Source: Prochlorococcus sp. AG-418-I20
GTDB lineage: Bacteria > Cyanobacteriota > Cyanobacteriia > PCC-6307 > Cyanobiaceae
DNA length: 64,000 nucleotides
NCBI GenBank assembly: GCA_003214175.1
Contig: QCLZ01000004.1
Coordinates: 106,802 to 170,801 of the forward strand
Direction of reading: 5' to 3'
Position 1 is the stretch's first letter, and every line of letters begins with the position of its first letter. The notes beneath the pieces are model-generated. The model did not search any database and was not told the origin of the DNA. It saw nothing but the letters and a program-made list of their open reading frames with translations. Position numbers and translations under genes: made by a program. Positions 30,192-37,720 of this stretch are shown here, piece by piece.

Positions 30192-30542
30192 ATGAGACAC
30201 CAACTTAGAATTCCATTATTAAGTAAACCTGCTGACCAGAGGAAAGCACTTTTAAGAGGTTTGACTACACAGTTGATCAGGGAAGGGAGAGTAACGACAA
30301 CAAAAGCCAGAGCAAAAGCTTTGAGAACCGAGGCAGAAAGGATGATTTCACTCGCAAAAGAGGGTAGTTTGGCCTCTAGGAGAAGGGCTATTGGTTATAT
30401 TTATGATAAGAAGTTAGTTCATTCATTATTTGAAAAAGCAAAAGAAAGATATGGAGATAGAAAAGGTGGTTATACTCGAATAGTGAGAACCATTTCTAGA
30501 AAAGGTGACAACGCCCAGATGGCTATTATTGAACTCGTTTAA
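30192..30542 (+). CDS. rplQ: 50S ribosomal protein L17
   Basis: Sits at the tunnel exit side. The 116 residues begin [20 protein letters not shown], a slightly variant form of the family MRH...LGR opening, and contain the conserved [17 protein letters not shown]. The last standard gene of the alpha-type operon, followed by truA after 34 bases. Confidence 0.97.
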   Translation: MRHQLRIPLLSKPADQRKALLRGLTTQLIREGRVTTTKARAKALRTEAERMISLAKEGSLASRRRAIGYIYDKKLVHSLFEKAKERYGDRKGGYTRIVRTISRKGDNAQMAIIELV

Positions 30543-30576
30543 GTTCTCGATATAGGTCTTTATTATAAATTAACTT

Positions 30577-31383
30577 TTGAAAAGGGTAGCTTTACTTATT
30601 CAATATGATGGGTCAAATTATTCTGGTTGGCAAAGACAAAAAAATGGAATCACAGTTCAGGAAATTTTAGAGAATGCTCTTTTGGAAATTACAAATCATG
30701 TGGTAAAAACCTTTGCTGCAGGTAGGACTGATTCGGGAGTTCATGCATCAGGTCAGGTCGTACATTTCGATATTGATAGTGTTATTCCAGGAAATCGTTT
30801 TTCAGATGTTTTAAATAATCTTTTACCCTCAACAATTAGAATCTTGGAATCAGTTGAGGTTAAAGATAGTTGGCATGCATGCTATTCAGCAACTTATAGA
30901 CATTATCGATATGTCATAAATAATGGCAAATTTCCTAACTTATTCATAAATAAATGGTCATGGCATAAGTACCAGAAAGTGCTTGATGAAGTTTTAATGT
31001 CAAATGCATCAAAGGGAATGCAAGGAGAACATGATTTTTTTGCTTTTCAGAAAAGTGGAAGCAACAGAACGACATCAATTACAAAAATAAAAAATATTGA
31101 TATTAAAAGAGTAGAAGATCTGGTTTTAGTTGATATTAAAGCTAGTGGTTTTCTCTATGGAATGGTCCGTTTAATCGTTGGTCAATTAGTATTAGTTGGA
31201 GAAAAAAAAATAACTCCAGAAATTTTTACAGATAGATGGGTAAATAAAAAGAAAAATGATGTTAAAGAATCTGCGCCTGCAAAGGGGTTATGTTTTATAA
31301 ACGCAGTTTATCAAGAAAATGTTTTTAAAAAGATTAATAAAAACGATTTTTTCCCGATATTTCTAATTAAGGGTTCTTCTTAA
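30577..31383 (+). CDS. truA: tRNA pseudouridine synthase A
   Basis: Isomerises uridines 38-40 in the anticodon arm of tRNAs. The 268 residues have YDGSNYSGWQRQ and the catalytic block AGRTDSGVHASGQ with Asp52. The start is TTG 30577. Its place between rplQ and rplM is the common bacterial arrangement. A C-terminal Lys/Asn-rich tail is unremarkable. Confidence 0.95.
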   Translation: MKRVALLIQYDGSNYSGWQRQKNGITVQEILENALLEITNHVVKTFAAGRTDSGVHASGQVVHFDIDSVIPGNRFSDVLNNLLPSTIRILESVEVKDSWHACYSATYRHYRYVINNGKFPNLFINKWSWHKYQKVLDEVLMSNASKGMQGEHDFFAFQKSGSNRTTSITKIKNIDIKRVEDLVLVDIKASGFLYGMVRLIVGQLVLVGEKKITPEIFTDRWVNKKKNDVKESAPAKGLCFINAVYQENVFKKINKNDFFPIFLIKGSS

Positions 31384-31497
31384 GTAACTTTAATTTTTGA
31401 ATTATTTATTTAAAAATATCCAAAATTATTGTTTATTATTACTCCAATAGGGTAGAATTTAAAATTGAATTTTAATTTATTCCTATAAGTTTGGTAA

Positions 31498-31929
31498 ATG
31501 AATAAAACAAGTACTCCGTCTATTGAAACTATTGAAAGGAATTGGTTTTTAGTTGACGCAAAAGATAAGACACTTGGAAGACTTGCTACAGAAATTGCAA
31601 CTGTTTTAAGAGGAAAAAACAAACCAACATTTACTCCTCATTTAGATACTGGAGATTTTGTGATTGTTGTAAATGCCGAGAAAGTTGAGGTAACAGGGAA
31701 AAAAGCATCACAGAAATTATATAGAAGACATTCTGGAAGACCTGGAGGGATGAAAATTGAAAAATTTGAATCTCTTATAGAAAGAATACCTGAAAGAATA
31801 ATTGAGCAAGCTGTAAAGGGTATGTTGCCTCATAACTCTTTAGGTAGACAGCAATTTAAAAAACTTAAAGTTTATAAAGGTGCTGAACATCCTCATGCAG
31901 CACAGAATCCTGTATTATTAAATAGTTAA
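31498..31929 (+). CDS. rplM: 50S ribosomal protein L13
   Basis: Early-assembly large-subunit protein. The 143 residues contain [30 protein letters not shown] HSGRPGG and the [20 protein letters not shown] block. A 114-base spacer upstream could carry a separate promoter. rpsI follows after nine bases, as in most bacteria. Confidence 0.98.
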   Translation: MNKTSTPSIETIERNWFLVDAKDKTLGRLATEIATVLRGKNKPTFTPHLDTGDFVIVVNAEKVEVTGKKASQKLYRRHSGRPGGMKIEKFESLIERIPERIIEQAVKGMLPHNSLGRQQFKKLKVYKGAEHPHAAQNPVLLNS

Positions 31930-31938
31930 TATATTAAA

Positions 31939-32349
31939 ATGAATAGTCAAATAAAAAACAAAGCTGTTTATTGGGGGACTGGGAGAAGAAAAACTTCTGT
32001 AGCTCGTGTTCGCTTAATTCCAGGAAATGGGCAAATTAAAATTAATGGTCGTTCAGGAGATGATTATTTAAACTTCAATCCTCTTTGCTTAAATTCAATA
32101 AAAGCACCTTTGCAAACATTAGGTCTTGAAAATTCTTATGATATTTTTGTAAACGTTTTTGGTGGTGGATTGACAGGGCAAGCAGATGCTATTAAGCAAG
32201 GGGCTGCAAGAGCATTGTGCGAACTATCTCTGGATAACAGGAAGCCGCTGAAAACAGAAGGTCATCTCAGTAGAGATCCAAGAGCAAAGGAAAGAAGAAA
32301 ATATGGTCTTAAAAAAGCTAGAAAGGCTCCACAATTCTCTAAACGTTGA
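31939..32349 (+). CDS. rpsI: 30S ribosomal protein S9
   Basis: Its C-terminal tail reaches P-site tRNA. The 136 residues contain [34 protein letters not shown] and the terminal basic tail ending FSKR, matching the canonical xKR end. Directly followed by rpmE. Confidence 0.98.
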   Translation: MNSQIKNKAVYWGTGRRKTSVARVRLIPGNGQIKINGRSGDDYLNFNPLCLNSIKAPLQTLGLENSYDIFVNVFGGGLTGQADAIKQGAARALCELSLDNRKPLKTEGHLSRDPRAKERRKYGLKKARKAPQFSKR

Positions 32350-32360
32350 GGTTTTTAATT

Positions 32361-32621
32361 ATGCCAAAATCAGAAATTCATCCAAAATGGTACCCAGATG
32401 CAAAAGTTATTTGTAATGGAGAAGTAGTAATGACGACAGGTTCAACTCAGCCAGAACTGCATGTCGATGTATGGAGTGGTAATCATCCATTCTTTACTGG
32501 AACTCAAAAAATTCTTGATACAGAAGGTAGAGTTGATAGGTTTATGAAGAAATATGGAATGGGTTCAGCTAATTCAGCTACATCAAAAGAAAAAAAAGAA
32601 GAAAAAGATTCTAATAAATAG
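32361..32621 (+). CDS. rpmE: 50S ribosomal protein L31
   Basis: Bridges the large-subunit protuberance to the small-subunit head. From ATG 32361 it is 86 residues: IHPKWYPDAKVICNGEVV, GSTQPELHVDVWSGNHPF and FMKKYGM, with a Lys/Glu-rich tail. Only one cysteine remains, so it is the zinc-free type. An upstream ATG at 32346 (MRFLI) overlaps rpsI and is unlikely. Confidence 0.96.
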   Translation: MPKSEIHPKWYPDAKVICNGEVVMTTGSTQPELHVDVWSGNHPFFTGTQKILDTEGRVDRFMKKYGMGSANSATSKEKKEEKDSNK

Positions 32622-32648
32622 AATTTTCAAAATTAAGCATAGTTTCAA

Positions 32649-33743
32649 TTGGAATACACAACACTAATTGCAAGGTTGAAAACTGCTTCAGAAAGTTTTG
32701 AAAATTTAGAAGTTCAGCTTGCAGATCCTGATATAGCAAATGATCCTAAGAAATTAGAATCAATAGCAAGAGAAAGGTCAAAATTAGAACCTTTGGTGAT
32801 TGATTATAATAAGTTGCTTGATACTGATAGGGAAATTGAAGATTCGAAAAACTTACTTAAAGAAAACAGACATGATAAAGAAATGGAATCATTAATAAAT
32901 GAGGAATTAATTAACCTAGAGGAATGTAAAAATTCACTTATTCAAAAAATTACTATTGCACTATTACCTAAAGATCCAAGAGATGAGAGAAGTGTAATGT
33001 TAGAGATAAGAGCTGGTGCTGGAGGCAATGAAGCTTGTATATGGGCTGGGGATTTAGCAAGAATGTATGAAAGATATGGACAAAAAACCGGATGGTCAGT
33101 AAAACCTGTGAGTGCTTCTGAGTCAGATATGGGAGGATTTAAAGAGTTAGTTATCTCTGTAAAAGGAGATTCTGTATATAGTCAACTTAAATTCGAAGCT
33201 GGTGTGCATAGAGTTCAAAGAGTTCCAGCTACTGAATCTCAAGGTAGAGTTCATACGTCTACGGCTACTGTTGCTGTAATGCCTGAGGCTGATCCTGTTG
33301 AGGTTAAAATTGATCCAACTGATTTAGAGGTTGGTACGGCAAGGTCAGGAGGTGCAGGGGGACAAAATGTCAATAAGGTTGAGACTGCTATTGATCTTCT
33401 TCATAAACCCACAGGGATAAGAGTATTTTGTACTCAGGAGAGATCTCAATTGCAAAATCGTGAACGAGCAATGGAAATCTTAAGAGCCAAACTATATGAG
33501 ATTCAATTAAAAGAAGCTAATGCTAAAGAGAGATCTCAAAGACTTTCACAGGTGGGAACAGGTGATAGGAGTGAAAAAATTAGAACTTATAATTTTAAAG
33601 ATAATAGGACAACTGATCATAGGTTGGGTTCTAATTTTTCACTAGAACCAATTCTTGCTGGTCAACTAGACGAAGTAATTGATGCATGTATAGCTAAAGA
33701 ACAAAAGAGAATGATGGAAGATTTTAATAACGAAAATAATTAA
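32649..33743 (+). CDS. prfA: Peptide chain release factor 1
   Basis: Recognises UAA and UAG and triggers peptide release. The 364 residues carry the GGQ catalytic loop in [11 protein letters not shown] near residue 236 and a PxT-type recognition motif in [13 protein letters not shown]. Initiation is at TTG 32649. It closes the long ribosomal cluster. Length is standard for RF1. Confidence 0.97.
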   Translation: MEYTTLIARLKTASESFENLEVQLADPDIANDPKKLESIARERSKLEPLVIDYNKLLDTDREIEDSKNLLKENRHDKEMESLINEELINLEECKNSLIQKITIALLPKDPRDERSVMLEIRAGAGGNEACIWAGDLARMYERYGQKTGWSVKPVSASESDMGGFKELVISVKGDSVYSQLKFEAGVHRVQRVPATESQGRVHTSTATVAVMPEADPVEVKIDPTDLEVGTARSGGAGGQNVNKVETAIDLLHKPTGIRVFCTQERSQLQNRERAMEILRAKLYEIQLKEANAKERSQRLSQVGTGDRSEKIRTYNFKDNRTTDHRLGSNFSLEPILAGQLDEVIDACIAKEQKRMMEDFNNENN

Positions 33744-33755
33744 CTTTTATTTTTA

Positions 33756-34262
33756 TTAAATTGCTACCCCAATTACGTATTTACTCCATTCTTTATGTCT
33801 GCCGGAGTCAATTTGCCTCGTAGCCTCGAAATTGAGATTACTTAGTGGACGGTATGGTTTTCGCTTTAAAGGCATATTTGCTTCTTCTGGAGTTCGATTA
33901 CCTTTTTGTACATTACATCTAAGACAGGCTGTAGTAACATTTTCCCAATGATCAGTTCCACCTCTGCTTCTAGGTAAAACATGATCTATTGATAAATCAT
34001 TACCTCTATAGTTACAGTATTGGCAACAATTATTATCTCTCAAAAGAATATTTTTCCTCGTTAAAGAAACCTCTCTAAAAGGCACCTTAACGTAGTAACG
34101 AAGTCTTATGACTGTGGGTAGTTTTCTGCCGCAATGTATTGAATAGGATTGATCTTCCTCTAGACTTTCTGCTTTACCTTTGATCATTAAAATAACTGCT
34201 CTTCGCCAAGAAGTAATGTTTAAAGGTTCATAAGATGCATTTAAAACTAGAGTCTGGCCCAT
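33756..34262 (-). CDS. HNH endonuclease family protein
   Basis: A 168-residue protein of the type common across cyanobacteria. The N-terminal part MGQTLVLNASYEPLNITSWRRA is a conserved cyanobacterial/plastid-like block, and the C-terminal HNH domain shows zinc CxxC pairs (CCQYC and CLRCN) flanking DHVLPRSRGG with the catalytic DH. The ATG at 34262 is preferred over the longer form starting at 34325, which adds a tail lacking resemblance. DNA target unknown; being chromosomal and conserved, it is probably a housekeeping nuclease rather than a homing enzyme. Confidence 0.88.
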   Translation of the reverse strand: MGQTLVLNASYEPLNITSWRRAVILMIKGKAESLEEDQSYSIHCGRKLPTVIRLRYYVKVPFREVSLTRKNILLRDNNCCQYCNYRGNDLSIDHVLPRSRGGTDHWENVTTACLRCNVQKGNRTPEEANMPLKRKPYRPLSNLNFEATRQIDSGRHKEWSKYVIGVAI

Positions 34263-34330
34263 GCCAAAATACAATTTACATGTCATGCTAACTGTATATT
34301 TCAATAAGCGCATATAGTTGTGCAAAGTTA

Positions 34331-35530
34331 ATGCAAATTAGGCAAAAGAATCAGAGTTGTAATTTTGATAATTATCCAACTTGTGAAAAAGATATAGACC
34401 CAAAACAAAGAGCATGGATTGAAGTCAGAGGTACAGCAATAGAAAAAAATGTAAGGCAGTTAAGATCTAAATTAAGTAAAAGTTGTCAATTTATGGCAGT
34501 TGTTAAAGCAGACGGATATGGACATGATGCAAGAGTAGTTTCTGAATATGCTATTAAAGGTGGAGCTTCGCAATTAGGAGTTGCGACGTTAAAAGAGGGG
34601 ATTAAGCTGCGGTCTTCTGGAGTCAAAAAACCAATTCTTATTCTGGGTAACCTTTATACAAAAAAAGATTTGATAATGTCATTTAAAAATGATCTTATGC
34701 CAACTATTAGTAGCATAGGAGAATGTTTAATTTGCAATAATATTGGGAAGCACTTTGGTTCTCAATTTTCTTTGCATCTTAAAGTTGATACTGGAATGTC
34801 AAGATTAGGATTTGAACATAGTAAGTTTATTCAGCAATTTGAAAAAATAAAATATTTTGAAAATATTTCTATAAAGGGAATATATAGTCATTTATCTTCG
34901 GCAGATCAAGAAAACTCATTAGATCCTAAAAGTATTACACAATTGCAAAGAATTAAGTTTCAGGAATTATTAAAACAAATTAATGTTGATAGAAATCAAA
35001 TTATTAAGACACATTTGGCTAATTCTGCAGGAATGCTTCTTAATGAGAACTTTCATCTACATATGGTACGTATTGGACTTTCTATGTATGGATATAATCC
35101 TTTGGCAAAAACAGATATAGGTTTATCGCTTCAACCAGCCTTATTTTTGAAGGTTAGAGTTTCATTTACAAGAATTATTGATAAGGGGGTAGGTGTAAGT
35201 TACGGAGGTAAATTTGTCAGTAGTAGAAAAACTAAGTTAGCTGTATTAAGTATTGGTTATGCTGATGGAATTCCAAGAAATCTTTCAGGAAAGATAAATG
35301 TTATTCACAAAAATAAATTTTATCCTCAAGTTGGATCAATAACAATGGATCAAATGATGGTAGATATAACTGGTTCAAATGAAATTAAAGTAGGCAGTAC
35401 TATGATATTACTAGGATCTGACGGAGACAAAACAATTTCTCCCGTTGATTGGGCGAGAGCATCAAATACTATCCCATGGGAAATTCTCTGTTCTTTTAAA
35501 AATAGATTGCCAAGAGTTCAAGTTGATTAG
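34331..35530 (+). CDS. alr: Alanine racemase
   Basis: Pyridoxal phosphate enzyme that makes D-alanine for peptidoglycan. The 399 residues show the PLP lysine Lys59 in AVVKADGYGHD, a TIM-barrel middle, and the catalytic tyrosine Tyr291 in GVSYGGKF in the C-terminal beta domain. A roughly 28-residue N-terminal extension precedes the core. It is divergent from the HNH gene with a 68-base spacer. Confidence 0.94.
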   Translation: MQIRQKNQSCNFDNYPTCEKDIDPKQRAWIEVRGTAIEKNVRQLRSKLSKSCQFMAVVKADGYGHDARVVSEYAIKGGASQLGVATLKEGIKLRSSGVKKPILILGNLYTKKDLIMSFKNDLMPTISSIGECLICNNIGKHFGSQFSLHLKVDTGMSRLGFEHSKFIQQFEKIKYFENISIKGIYSHLSSADQENSLDPKSITQLQRIKFQELLKQINVDRNQIIKTHLANSAGMLLNENFHLHMVRIGLSMYGYNPLAKTDIGLSLQPALFLKVRVSFTRIIDKGVGVSYGGKFVSSRKTKLAVLSIGYADGIPRNLSGKINVIHKNKFYPQVGSITMDQMMVDITGSNEIKVGSTMILLGSDGDKTISPVDWARASNTIPWEILCSFKNRLPRVQVD

Positions 35531-35591
35531 ACATTTCGATTAACTAAAAAATTTTGAATGTTTGCAAGAAAATTGATAATGTATAAGAACT

Positions 35592-35680
35592 GGAGAGGTG
35601 GCTGAGTGGTTGAAAGCGGCTCCCTGCTAAGGAGTTACAGGAGGTAACTTTTGTCGAGGGTTCGAATCCCTCCCTCTCCG
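35592..35680 (+). tRNA. tRNA-Ser (anticodon GCT), island attachment gene
   Basis: An 89-base class II tRNA: acceptor GGAGAGG pairs with CCTCTCC, the anticodon loop carries GCT, a long variable arm follows (GTTACAGGAGGTAAC), and the T arm has GGTTCGAATCC. CCA is not encoded. The 3' 14 bases plus two flanking bases are repeated exactly at 36785-36800. Confidence 0.97.
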
Positions 35681-35682
35681 TA
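35667..35682 (+). repeat. Direct repeat, tRNA-side attachment copy
   Basis: TCCCTCCCTCTCCGTA: the last 14 bases of the tRNA-Ser gene plus TA. An identical copy is at 36785-36800. Insertion that keeps the tRNA functional is typical of tRNA-targeting integrases. Confidence 0.85.
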
Positions 35683-35710
35683 TTATTAGAAGTTCAGGAA
35701 GTCCAATATT

Positions 35711-35780
35711 GTCCCAAAATGGTTAGAAATGCCCGTAAATAGGGGATTTTTTGTCCTAGAGGTATTCATATCGTCCCACA
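35711..35780 (+). repeat. GTCCCA decamer repeats, left side
   Basis: Same-orientation copies GTCCCA at 35711-35716, GTCCTA at 35753-35758 and GTCCCA at 35773-35778, spaced 42 and 20 bases. They match the phased decamers at the other end of the island. Possible arm-type recombinase or accessory protein sites. Confidence 0.6.
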
Positions 35781-35795
35781 AGATATCTGGAATAG

Positions 35796-35848
35796 GGGTT
35801 ACGGCTAGGGTTGCGAAATAACTTTTTTATACTCAAAAAGGGGTTACG
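35796..35848 (+). repeat. GGGTTACG repeats, left side
   Basis: GGGTTACG at 35796-35803 and 35841-35848, with a variant GGGTTGCG at 35808-35815. The last overlaps the stop codon of the 35844 gene. Two more exact copies are at 36689 and 36701. Confidence 0.6.
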
Positions 35849-36206
35849 GAACAGGTTCTTGAAATTTAAAAGTTTTTTGAGTAACAGGAGTAGCAATACC
35901 TTTACCTATATCAGGAAAATTCGTAGATAAGAACTTGTCTCCTTCTTTTATTTGAATTAGTTCTTGACCAACCATTTCCATCTTACCTTCATTGTAGAAG
36001 CAGTTTCTTCTAGGCAACCATCTTGTGACCATTTCGTAGCCACTTCCTTCTTGAATATAAAACTCACCTCCTTCCTTCATCCAACTTATGCATTCATTCC
36101 AAGCAAGCTCAGGAGTTTCATATACGACTTCAGTTGTATATACTGGCAAAGCAAGTGCAGCTAGCAATGGGAGTAGTAAGCGTTTCATTTGTTTACCAGT
36201 ATTCAT
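35844..36206 (-). CDS. Small exported protein of the island operon
   Basis: No family recognised. From ATG 36206 it has 120 residues; an in-frame ATG at 36188 (MKRLLLPLLAALALPVYT) gives a cleaner signal peptide. The upstream start overlaps the stop of the preceding gene as TGATG, arguing for coupling. The mature part is acidic and carries two Cys (WNECISW and RRNCFY), which could pair in the periplasm. The signal region is nearly a copy of that of the protein at 36355, although the mature parts differ. Such secreted small proteins are frequent cargo in picocyanobacterial islands; function unknown. Confidence 0.75.
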   Translation of the reverse strand: MNTGKQMKRLLLPLLAALALPVYTTEVVYETPELAWNECISWMKEGGEFYIQEGSGYEMVTRWLPRRNCFYNEGKMEMVGQELIQIKEGDKFLSTNFPDIGKGIATPVTQKTFKFQEPVP

Positions 36207-36337
36207 CAATTAACAAATAACGAAAAAAGCAGGCAACCGCAAAGAAACAAAAAAAAGTTAAAAGCAATATCTACACGCCCAATAATTAGGGGAATAATTA
36301 CGAAGACAGTGAGAAGGAATAAAATGTCTTTTCTCAT
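36206..36337 (-). CDS. Predicted 43-residue membrane microprotein
   Basis: A short frame starting ATG 36337 and ending TGA at 36206-36208. It opens MRKDILFLLTVFVIIP, continues with IIGRVDIAFNFFLFLCGCLL and ends SLFVN, so it is almost entirely hydrophobic with two likely membrane segments and a positive N-terminus. Its start overlaps the stop of a five-codon upstream frame (TGATG) and its own stop overlaps the next ATG the same way. Such architecture is unlikely by accident, but no homologue is recognised and expression is unproven. Confidence 0.55.
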   Translation of the reverse strand: MRKDILFLLTVFVIIPLIIGRVDIAFNFFLFLCGCLLFSLFVN

Positions 36338-36354
36338 CAGCAAAAGCGTTTCAT
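36337..36354 (-). other. Five-codon mini-ORF linking the island genes
   Basis: ATG AAA CGC TTT TGC TGA starts directly after the TAA of the 36355 gene and stops in a TGATG overlap with the 43-residue frame. Its first 11 bases and most of the preceding six match the internal start of the 35844 gene. It may be a truncated gene copy or a coupling peptide. Confidence 0.4.
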
Positions 36355-36588
36355 TTATTTTCCTTTAATGCAATGGAATTGTCTGGTGTATTCATTCATT
36401 AAATGAGTTGAGCTACTAGTCCATTTTTCACCTTCTCTTTGACATTCTTCTGCACTATTCATTTCTATCTTTTCCAATGCACCTCCTCCTTTCCCTGACC
36501 TATAGTTAATTATTAGCCAATGACTTTCAGCATTAACAGCAGTAGGTAAGGCAAAGGCAGCTAATAAAGGTATTAATAATTTACGCAT
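36355..36588 (-). CDS. Small exported protein, first gene of the island operon
   Basis: A 77-residue protein with a classical signal peptide, MRKLLIPLLAAFALPTAVNA, and a likely cleavage after AVNA. The mature part has two cysteines (EECQREG and FHCIKG) and no recognised domain. The signal sequence parallels that of the 35844 protein residue by residue (M-K/R-R/K-L-L-L/I-P-L-L-A-A), pointing to a shared export module on different mature parts. A terminator-like hairpin ends only two bases before the start, leaving no visible ribosome binding site. Function unknown. Confidence 0.75.
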   Translation of the reverse strand: MRKLLIPLLAAFALPTAVNAESHWLIINYRSGKGGGALEKIEMNSAEECQREGEKWTSSSTHLMNEYTRQFHCIKGK

Positions 36589-36589
36589 T

Positions 36590-36612
36590 AAAAAAGAGGG
36601 TTTTATCCCTCT
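36590..36612 (-). terminator. Terminator-like hairpin abutting the island operon start
   Basis: On the minus strand AGAGGG, loop ATAAAA, CCCTCT is followed by six T, then AATG with ATG being the first gene's start. This is the shape of an intrinsic terminator placed in the leader. It may attenuate the operon. A TTGACA hexamer (rc of 36626-36631) lies just upstream. Confidence 0.55.
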
Positions 36613-36688
36613 ATGTTAAATCGACTGTCAATCGTTTTAAATATAGCGTTTTGAGCAGTAAATTTTTGATTAAAGTGCTTTTTTTGTA

Positions 36689-36708
36689 GGGTTACGAAAA
36701 GGGTTACG
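36689..36708 (+). repeat. GGGTTACG repeats, right side
   Basis: Two exact copies at 36689-36696 and 36701-36708, start to start 12 bases apart, in the same orientation as the two left-side copies. Confidence 0.6.
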
Positions 36709-36730
36709 AAACCTATTTATCACCAGAAAA

Positions 36731-36770
36731 GCGTCCTATTTTGTCCCATTTCGTCTCATATTGTCCCATT
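36731..36770 (+). repeat. Four tandem decamers, consensus TTGTCCCATT
   Basis: GCGTCCTATT, TTGTCCCATT, TCGTCTCATA and TTGTCCCATT follow one another without gaps, so GTC recurs every 10 bases (36733, 36743, 36753, 36763), close to one helical turn. This phasing suggests cooperative protein binding on one DNA face, next to the orphan attachment repeat. Confidence 0.8.
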
Positions 36771-36784
36771 ATTAAATTTCTTAC

Positions 36785-36800
36785 TCCCTCCCTCTCCGTA
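36785..36800 (+). repeat. Direct repeat, distal attachment copy
   Basis: Exact 16-base copy of the tRNA-Ser 3' end (TCCCTCCCTCTCCGTA) with no tRNA body attached. It marks the far edge of the inserted segment. Confidence 0.85.
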
Positions 36801-36836
36801 ATTAATAAATTATTATTTTTTAAATTGTTACTTTTT

Positions 36837-37625
36837 TTAAAACAATTCAAGATTAATATTTTCAAGGTCATTAATAGAATTCAAAATTAAGTCAGCACCT
36901 GCCTTTTGTAGATTTTTTTCATATGAAATTCTTTCTTTAAATCGAGATCCTAAATGTAAATGGGGGGGAGCTATTCCAATACTTACGAATTTTTGAGATG
37001 GTATTTCCTTTCTAGCGTTTATAACTGTATTTATATCTGCAATAGTATCTCCTACATATGCAATGGGAATATTTGATGCTCCAAGTTTATCTCCAAGAAT
37101 CTTTTTTGATAAGTTAATAAAACCTTCAGGATTAGGTTTGTCAGGGGCATCTCCCATCGATATTAATGGAGGTGATTTTAGTCCAAGTCTTTTTTCTAAA
37201 ACGAATTTTGCAGAAGCAGACTCTGCACCACTTACAAAACCCCAAGTTATTCCATTATTCTTTAATAATTCAAAAAACTTTTTATCGACTAATAACTCTT
37301 CATTTATTATTGATCCAGACCAATATTTACTATCTTTATTTGGATCACCTCCAAAGTAAAACTCCTCAAAACATTTAACTATTTCCTCTCTTGAAGGTAC
37401 TTCAAGCTTTAAGTTATCTTTTTTTATAATTCTTTTTATAAGTTCTAAACTTAAATCCCAGTCATTATTCCAAATCCCTTCATTTTTTGCATTATCAATA
37501 TCAATATAACTTGGCTCCCATCCGGAAAATTTGTAAACTGTTTTTACTAATGAAAGTCTGTAACTATTCTCTACGCTGCGTATCACACCATCTATATCAA
37601 ATAAAATTAAACCTATATTTTTCAA
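36837..37625 (-). CDS. HAD-type hydrolase, TIGR01548-like
   Basis: A 262-residue phosphatase-like protein. Motif I is ILFDIDGVIRS (nucleophile near residue 9), motif II lies at FVSGAES, motif III at KPNPEG with Lys, and motif IV at YVGDTIADI. The whole pattern fits the TIGR01548 subfamily seen in cyanobacteria, whose substrate is not established. The gene lies just outside the mobile island, and is convergent with nothing; the CbiG-CobJ fusion is downstream on the same strand... its stop is over 1.3 kb from alr only because of the insertion. Confidence 0.8.
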   Translation of the reverse strand: MKNIGLILFDIDGVIRSVENSYRLSLVKTVYKFSGWEPSYIDIDNAKNEGIWNNDWDLSLELIKRIIKKDNLKLEVPSREEIVKCFEEFYFGGDPNKDSKYWSGSIINEELLVDKKFFELLKNNGITWGFVSGAESASAKFVLEKRLGLKSPPLISMGDAPDKPNPEGFINLSKKILGDKLGASNIPIAYVGDTIADINTVINARKEIPSQKFVSIGIAPPHLHLGSRFKERISYEKNLQKAGADLILNSINDLENINLELF

Positions 37626-37720
37626 TTAATTTTCTTAATCCTTGTTATAGAAAGATTAGTATCCTTATTAAAAAAATGCAAAAAGAAAATTCTAAAACTA
37701 ACTATGTGAACAATCCAAAT

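Larger units (their letters stand above)
35667..36800. mobile_element. Miniature tRNA-Ser island, tycheposon-like, without integrase
   Basis: The segment is bounded by a 16-bp direct repeat: the tRNA-Ser 3' end (35667-35682) and an orphan copy (36785-36800). Inside are two clusters of GTCCCA-type decamers and four GGGTTACG repeats placed near the ends, and a minus-strand operon of small exported or membrane proteins. Tycheposons in Prochlorococcus are known to target tRNA genes using a tyrosine recombinase. None is encoded here, so this is either a relic or an element mobilised in trans. The classification is inference; the repeats are seen directly. Confidence 0.7.
36613..36836. other. Right flank of the island, non-coding
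   Basis: No gene is seen. It contains a possible TTGACA -35 for the minus-strand operon, two GGGTTACG repeats, four phased decamers and the orphan attachment repeat, followed by AT-rich spacer to the HAD gene end. Confidence 0.6.

Noticed and set aside
35681..35843. Possible integrase remnant in the left flank of the island
   Set aside because: Translating the repeat-rich stretch by eye gives no tyrosine recombinase R-H-R-Y signature; it is better explained as repeated binding sites.
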